A stretch of DNA of 64,000 bases, taken from NCBI RefSeq assembly GCF_018100925.1, contig NZ_JAGJEH010000016.1, forward strand, positions 50,979 through 114,978. Direction: 5' to 3'. Within the stretch, counting starts at the first letter, position 1. Each line of letters starts with the position of its first letter. The notes beneath the pieces are model-generated. The model saw nothing but the letters and a program-made list of their open reading frames with translations, did not search any database and had not been told where the DNA came from. A program made the position numbers and the translations under genes. Source of the stretch: Pseudoalteromonas luteoviolacea. Lineage in GTDB: Bacteria > Pseudomonadota > Gammaproteobacteria > Enterobacterales > Alteromonadaceae. Shown here in pieces: positions 59,817 to 64,000 of this stretch.

Positions 59817-61517
59817 ATGAAAGCTTATATTCCAGTAATTATGGCGTCTTTGGTTGTTGGTTGCTCTTCGTCAGAGAGTGATAGTCCAGTTCAGGTAAAT
59901 AGCGAATCGCAACAGGATAGTACGAGTGAACAAACATCGAGTGATCAGAGTAATAATTCGAGCCAAAGTAGTGACAATCAAAATAGTGATGTGAATAATG
60001 ATTCATCGTCACAGGATGACACAACAGATGATAGCAACACTGACGAAGTGGGTGAAAGAGGGCTCTATTTTCCCAAATCTCTGGCGGTGGCCTCACCTTT
60101 TTCTGATAGCAGTGATGAGCAAGATCGGCAATATGTTTATAGGGCACATGAAGCAAGAGGGCCTGCATCGCCAACTTATTTCTGGGCTACGAGAAGAATT
60201 GACGCATTATTAAGTGGAGAAACGCCACTGAGAGATGTATTTAGAATTGGCTCATTTTATAGAAACAGTGTGAATGCAGACTGTTTTGGTCCTCAAGTTG
60301 CTTATCAGGGACACCCTGATGCTACTGACCCAAGTACTAGCTCAGGAACTTTGCCAACAGGAGATCTTGGACTTTGGCTCGCAAGTGCAAAAAATGGTAA
60401 TGCATGTGCTGTCGCGCAAACAAATTCGCAACTGCGGGCCGTTAGAGAGCGTTCACGTATGGCGCTAATGACATTGGCGAGTATGGTGTCTGCTGCGATA
60501 GATGATGGTGCAGGGCTACCATCCGAAGGAAGCTCAGTTGATTTAACCACACAAATGAACTCGAAAGGACTGGCTGACATTACTTTCAGTTCGGCAAACA
60601 TAGAGCTTACGTCTGGGGTTTGGCAATATAGTATTGATTTGACTTATACGGTATCAGGATCGGACTATGAGATAATGATGTCGATGATGCATACACCCGG
60701 GAGTAGCGCGACAAACTATACAGGGTTATTAAACTTTTCTGTTGAAGGAGAGGTTGGCGTAGCTGGTATTGAATTTCCCGGTGGTAATTGCAGTCAAAAT
60801 GCACGGACATTGGTGGGATCACTTGCCTATGAACGTAATGGCGAACAAATGTCATTGCAATCAAGGTCAGCTGTTAACTGTGGGCACTCAATTGCAGGTG
60901 CATTCAATAGTGACCAACAAGTGGATGTAAAGAACAAATATCACAGTACTGACAATAGCGACGGGTGGAGTGAAAACTTCGCAATCTTTGGTGCAGATTT
61001 CAACTTAACTAGTTTAGCTGGTGATTATGCTTATGTGTGGCAAGCTGGCGTCAATGATTCTCATAGTCGCATTCTCAACATTGGGTTTAATGATGCAACT
61101 CTGGAAAATGGAGAAGCGCATTTTGGCTATGGCACTGATATTGATGAAACTAGTGGCTTGGTTCAGGGTTTTATTTGTAATTGGGCTGGCCCAGGTAATA
61201 GTCACAGTTTACAAGAATTTACGCAAAGGCAATTCTTTGAATTTGACTCTTCAACTAATGTGTATTTAGGTACTGATCATCGAGCAAACATTGAATATGC
61301 ACCAACCAATTCCTGTGGTTATGACGGATCAGGGTCATTCGTATTTGATATAGACGCAAGTGGGGTGCTGGGTGATATTGCCTCAGAAGATGCCTCATCA
61401 ACGTTTAACACAGATTTATGGGCGCCAACAGATCCATCGCTTAGCGTTGCAGAATCAGTATTGGCGCGAGGCCTCTCAATTCCAAACGTGCCATTTACAT
61501 GGCCAATTGATGAATGA
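59817..61517 (+). CDS. Large lipoprotein with Ser/Asp-rich linker
   Basis: A 566-residue protein. Lipoprotein signal with lipobox VVGC at residues 13-16 (Cys16), then a 60-residue low-complexity linker of Ser, Asn, Gln, Asp and Thr that would lift the folded part off the membrane. The folded part (about 80-566) has several Cys and many beta strands but matches no family I recognise. The start follows AAGG eleven bases upstream; a longer reading frame would have no signal peptide at its N-terminus. Surface-exposed and probably involved in binding or structure. A strong hairpin terminator follows. Confidence 0.7.
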   Translation: MKAYIPVIMASLVVGCSSSESDSPVQVNSESQQDSTSEQTSSDQSNNSSQSSDNQNSDVNNDSSSQDDTTDDSNTDEVGERGLYFPKSLAVASPFSDSSDEQDRQYVYRAHEARGPASPTYFWATRRIDALLSGETPLRDVFRIGSFYRNSVNADCFGPQVAYQGHPDATDPSTSSGTLPTGDLGLWLASAKNGNACAVAQTNSQLRAVRERSRMALMTLASMVSAAIDDGAGLPSEGSSVDLTTQMNSKGLADITFSSANIELTSGVWQYSIDLTYTVSGSDYEIMMSMMHTPGSSATNYTGLLNFSVEGEVGVAGIEFPGGNCSQNARTLVGSLAYERNGEQMSLQSRSAVNCGHSIAGAFNSDQQVDVKNKYHSTDNSDGWSENFAIFGADFNLTSLAGDYAYVWQAGVNDSHSRILNIGFNDATLENGEAHFGYGTDIDETSGLVQGFICNWAGPGNSHSLQEFTQRQFFEFDSSTNVYLGTDHRANIEYAPTNSCGYDGSGSFVFDIDASGVLGDIASEDASSTFNTDLWAPTDPSLSVAESVLARGLSIPNVPFTWPIDE

Positions 61518-61548
61518 TATCGATTTGAAGTTGTTAGGACAGAGAATA

Positions 61549-61576
61549 GAAGAGAAGGTAACACCTTCTCTTTTTA
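61549..61576. terminator. Terminator between the lipoprotein gene and tusE
   Basis: AGAGAAGGT, loop AAC, ACCTTCTCT, then TTTT. The mirror side has only a weak T run, so it mainly ends rightward transcription, and it lies just past the convergent tusE stop. Confidence 0.8.
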
Positions 61577-61903
61577 TATGCACTTTGCAGGTTTTGGCAG
61601 CCCAGCTATTTTAGTTGCTTGCTTTGCGGGACCTTTAGGAAAAAGCTTATATAAATAAATACTTTTTCCTTTGTCTTCACCTAGCTTTTTCGCAATTGCT
61701 TTTACTAGCATACGGATTGCGGGACTAGTACCGTACTCCTCATAAAAGTTGCGCACAAATTTGATGACTTCCCAATGTGCATCAGTCAGAATAATATTTT
61801 CTTGAGATGCAATGATAGGAGCAAGGCTCTCATCCCAGTCTGAGTGGTCTAAAAGATAGCCTTCTTTGTCGGTTTCAATTATTTTGTTATCTACTTCTAG
61901 CAT
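61574..61903 (-). CDS. tusE: Sulfurtransferase TusE (DsrC family)
   Basis: A 109-residue sulfur relay protein that takes persulfide from TusBCD and passes it to MnmA for 2-thiouridine in tRNA. Family marks: DKEGYL, ILTDAHWEVIKFVRNFYEEYGTSPAIRMLVKAI, and the penultimate Cys of the C-terminal GLPKPAKCI, which carries the sulfur. It follows tusB by three bases in the same direction. Confidence 0.95.
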   Translation of the reverse strand: MLEVDNKIIETDKEGYLLDHSDWDESLAPIIASQENIILTDAHWEVIKFVRNFYEEYGTSPAIRMLVKAIAKKLGEDKGKSIYLYKLFPKGPAKQATKIAGLPKPAKCI

Positions 61904-61906
61904 AAT

Positions 61907-62176
61907 TTACCACGTTATTGATTTGTCACAATTGGCAATTAGATCAACCCAGCTCAGATCATCGACTTGCTGTATTGAGTCTATTGGTGTCACTGCACGA
62001 GCTATCGCACAAGTTTCAAGCATGTAGATTTGCACAGGGCTGTTCGAAGCAAACTGTGATTGGTCATAACACGCATCCTGTTGTAGTAAAATTTTGTCAT
62101 GTATACCAACAAGGTTCATATCAAAAGCGGTATAATAGCTTTTGGGTTTTGAAAAAATGTGTAATGTAGAACTCAT
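61907..62176 (-). CDS. tusB: Sulfur relay protein TusB
   Basis: An 89-residue subunit of the TusBCD heterohexamer. STLHIFSKP at the start and LLQQDACYD and VQIYMLETCAIAR in the middle match TusB/DsrH proteins. The start overlaps the tusC stop by four bases, which supports coupled translation. Confidence 0.88.
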   Translation of the reverse strand: MSSTLHIFSKPKSYYTAFDMNLVGIHDKILLQQDACYDQSQFASNSPVQIYMLETCAIARAVTPIDSIQQVDDLSWVDLIANCDKSITW

Positions 62177-62532
62177 AACTTTACCACGTACTCTTGTGTG
62201 TCAATCAACGCTTTTTGCTGGCTAACGTCTAAGACTTCAATATCTATACTCATTTGCTCGGGAGCCAATGCAAATTGTGCTAAGGCAGACTCGCATGCAA
62301 AAATGCGGTCAACATCGTAAATTTCTAACGTCTTTAGCTGTTTCAGAAAATCTTTAATACCCAGCTTAGTTGGCTGCTGGTCTTTTTTAAGCGCCAGTAC
62401 TGAGGGGCCTCTAAACAGCCAGCTTACTTCCTGATCGACAGCTGCAAAAATTAAGGCCATATCCAAGCTGTCTCTTATTCTTTGGTTATCAAAGGGGGAA
62501 GCGTCACAAATTACTAGTATTTTTTTGGTCAT
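62173..62532 (-). CDS. tusC: Sulfur relay protein TusC
   Basis: A 119-residue subunit of TusBCD. KKILVICDASPFDNQRIRDSLDMALIFAA is the TusC/DsrF start. The ATG at 62532 is used since it overlaps the tusD stop by four bases; an upstream in-frame start would only add five residues. Confidence 0.9.
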   Translation of the reverse strand: MTKKILVICDASPFDNQRIRDSLDMALIFAAVDQEVSWLFRGPSVLALKKDQQPTKLGIKDFLKQLKTLEIYDVDRIFACESALAQFALAPEQMSIDIEVLDVSQQKALIDTQEYVVKL

Positions 62533-62882
62533 TTGAATTGCACCCATTTGTCACTTTGACACGTTTCCATTGCGAACTCAGCGAGACCAGCAACTGTAAA
62601 TATCCCAGTATCAGCGGTATTGATCCCTCGTTTTTCAGCTGCGGTGACACACAACTTGAGTGGAATACCTAGATTGTGGACGTTTTGCCAAACATTGTTG
62701 ACTTGCAACTCATCACTAGATAAATGAAAGTGCTGGCTGGCGTGTAATACAGCCTCTTGGTATAAAAAAACGCACTTGATTGTGTGCTTTTGTTGGAGTG
62801 CAGCGCTTATGAAGCGCTCGATACATTGTAAAGAGTCATGATCTTCAGGACCACAATGTACTGAAATAATAAACTGGCTCAA
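62529..62882 (-). CDS. tusD: Sulfur relay protein TusD
   Basis: A 117-residue subunit of TusBCD and its sulfur carrier. SALQQKHTIKCVFLYQEAV and LKLCVTAAEKRGI are the TusD/DsrE blocks, with the Cys of LCVTAA as the likely active-site Cys. First gene of the tusD-tusC-tusB-tusE operon. Its promoter lies in or near the gap with yccA. Confidence 0.92.
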   Translation of the reverse strand: MSQFIISVHCGPEDHDSLQCIERFISAALQQKHTIKCVFLYQEAVLHASQHFHLSSDELQVNNVWQNVHNLGIPLKLCVTAAEKRGINTADTGIFTVAGLAEFAMETCQSDKWVQFK

Positions 62883-62893
62883 AGAAAACCCAT

Positions 62894-62916
62894 AAAAAAA
62901 GCCCCTAGTGGGGCTT
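62894..62916 (-). terminator. Terminator of the YccA-like gene
   Basis: Read leftward: AAGCCCC, four-base loop, GGGGCTT, then a T run. It ends the upstream gene before tusD. Confidence 0.85.
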
Positions 62917-62936
62917 ATTTTATCAGAATGACGAGA

Positions 62937-63605
62937 TTAGTCATCATTTGACATGCCAAGAAGCATAAGCAATGACGTGAACAAGTTATAAATAGCAACA
63001 TACAATCCAACAGTTGCAATTACATAGTTTGTTTCGCCACCAGTTACTATTCTACTTGTTTCGAACAAGATCATTGCAGACATAAGCAGTACAAAAACCG
63101 CATTAATAGCAATGAACAACATTGGACTACCGATAAAGATATTTACGATAGACACACCTACCGTAACTAAGATACCGATAGTTAAGAAACCACCCATAAA
63201 AGAGAAATCTTTCTTAGTAGTCAATGCATATGCTGAAAGACCGAAGAAAATCAAAGCCGTTGAGCCTAGAGCTTGTGCGATCAACAGCCCACCATTTGGT
63301 AAACTTAAATAAGCGTTAAGCATCGGACCTAAGCCAAAACCAAGGATACCGGTGAAAAGAAACACTAAACCAATTGCAGATGGAGAGTGTGCTTTTTTGT
63401 GAATAACAAAAATCAGACCCATAGCCACAAGTGAACAGATCATGCCAGTGAAACGTGGCAGTGCCATTGTCATTGATATTGCAGCAGTAACGGCACTAAA
63501 TGCCAAAGTCATTGCTAACAGAAAATAAGTGTTTTTAAGCACTTTATTAGTTTCAGTCGTTGACAATACTGCTTTTTCAGTAGAGTACGAATGATTGAAC
63601 GCCAT
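62937..63605 (-). CDS. yccA: Bax inhibitor-1/YccA family membrane protein
   Basis: A 222-residue inner-membrane protein of the BI-1 family. Seven hydrophobic helices are visible, and the typical IGSPMLFIAINAVFVLLMSAMILFETSRIV and a C-terminal YVAIYNLFTSLLMLLG are present. E. coli YccA binds and limits the FtsH protease. The ATG at 63605 is chosen because AAGGAG lies upstream; an earlier in-frame start would add 20 residues. In gammaproteobacteria the gene often lies before tus genes, as here. Confidence 0.93.
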   Translation of the reverse strand: MAFNHSYSTEKAVLSTTETNKVLKNTYFLLAMTLAFSAVTAAISMTMALPRFTGMICSLVAMGLIFVIHKKAHSPSAIGLVFLFTGILGFGLGPMLNAYLSLPNGGLLIAQALGSTALIFFGLSAYALTTKKDFSFMGGFLTIGILVTVGVSIVNIFIGSPMLFIAINAVFVLLMSAMILFETSRIVTGGETNYVIATVGLYVAIYNLFTSLLMLLGMSNDD

Positions 63606-63826
63606 ATTATAGCTCCTTAAAAGAAACACGATGTTCCGATAATTAAACTTATCAAAGATTACCAAGAGTTACATGCTTGAGCAAACCTTTCTCGAATAGT
63701 AGACCATATTTTGAGACAAATAGTTCAGAGATAACAAGAGATTGATAAAAAAGTCACCAGATCAGATGGATTTGTCTACAAACGAGCCGAAAATTAGCCA
63801 AACAATCAAAAAAGCAAAAAAAAAGC

Positions 63827-63855
63827 TTCACATTCTAAAAGTGTTTCCCTATTAT
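63827..63855 (+). promoter_or_regulatory. Promoter of tRNA-Ser
   Basis: TTCACA (63827-63832), 17-base spacer, TATTAT (63850-63855), then a GC-rich discriminator CGCCCCGC, the kind seen in stringently controlled stable-RNA promoters. The tRNA starts about 13 bases on. Confidence 0.75.
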
Positions 63856-63867
63856 TCGCCCCGCTGC

Positions 63868-63958
63868 GGAGAGATGGCTGAGTGGTTGAAAGCACCGGTC
63901 TTGAAAACCGGCATACGTTAATAGCGTATCTAGGGTTCAAATCCCTATCTCTCCGCCA
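63868..63958 (+). tRNA. tRNA-Ser (anticodon TGA)
   Basis: A 91-base tRNA with the long variable arm of class II. Acceptor arms GGAGAGA (63868-63874) and TCTCTCC (63948-63954) pair perfectly; discriminator G and encoded CCA at 63956-63958. Anticodon stem CCGGT/ACCGG with loop CTTGAAA, anticodon TGA at 63902-63904. The variable stem is ATACG/CGTAT. The T arm carries GGTTCAAATCC. Confidence 0.98.
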
Positions 63959-64000
63959 CTAAATTTATAAATTGTGTCTTAGACATGATTTTGCAAGTTT

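Noticed and set aside
59839..60174. Leftward frame in the lipoprotein linker region
   Set aside because: His/Tyr-rich translation is the reverse of the Ser/Asp-rich linker, so it is an artefact of low-complexity DNA.
63868..63958. Attachment site for an integrated element at the tRNA
   Set aside because: No integrase gene or repeated tRNA 3' end is visible before the window ends, so this cannot be supported.
1..64000. CRISPR arrays, insertion sequences, rRNA genes
   Set aside because: No regularly spaced short repeats, transposase or rRNA sequence was seen anywhere in the window.

Overview
The window looks like a chromosomal piece of a marine gammaproteobacterium of the order Alteromonadales, most likely Pseudoalteromonas. 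Support: the conserved block seqA-pgm next to a divergent ybfF-like esterase, DUF2788, ybfE, fldA and fur; the sulfur-relay block tusDCB-tusE beside a YccA-like protein; low-to-moderate GC; abundant TonB receptor, 7TMR-DISM hybrid kinase and lipoprotein genes; and an extracellular contractile injection system (eCIS) of the kind known as MACs in Pseudoalteromonas luteoviolacea. The genus is an inference.

Layout. 1-3305: mixed accessory genes (truncated secreted protein, FecR-domain protein, an RpfF/DSF-synthase-like crotonase, an SGNH hydrolase, a double-glycine RiPP-like peptide). 3630-8518: five co-directional genes for a small beta-rich protein, a lipoprotein, a predicted outer-membrane barrel, an inner-membrane protein and a secreted trypsin-like protease, closed by a terminator. 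8927-31625: eCIS operon in the order sheath, two tube proteins, a small DUF5908-like protein, LysM tube-cap adaptor, VgrG-like spike, gp25, two large baseplate J-like proteins, a 1664-residue fibre, a 1231-residue tape-measure protein, two unrecognised proteins and a pesticin-like muramidase, then a strong terminator. No AAA+ ATPase, no DUF4255 cap and no obvious toxin effector were found in it. 31650-33060: degraded or orphan small genes.

33600-48821 is mostly housekeeping: glnS, a protein kinase, fur-fldA-ybfE-DUF2788, ybfF, seqA-pgm, astE, a branched-chain 2-oxoacid dehydrogenase operon (E1 alpha, E1 beta, E2) behind a LiuR-like palindrome, and ttcA. 48859-61517 is accessory again: a periplasmic binding protein, a three-gene operon (alpha/beta hydrolase, acetoacetate-decarboxylase-like protein, FAD oxidoreductase), a TonB-dependent receptor, a hybrid histidine kinase, a small secreted protein and a large lipoprotein. 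61574-63958 holds tusE, tusB, tusC, tusD, yccA and a tRNA-Ser(TGA).

Functionally, the eCIS operon would build a syringe-like particle from a baseplate and spike, a tube of tape-measured length and a contractile sheath, with the long fibre as the probable target-binding part and the muramidase as the probable release enzyme. The envelope gene set just upstream may work with it, but that link rests only on position and direction. There is no phage packaging, replication or integrase gene, so this is not a prophage.
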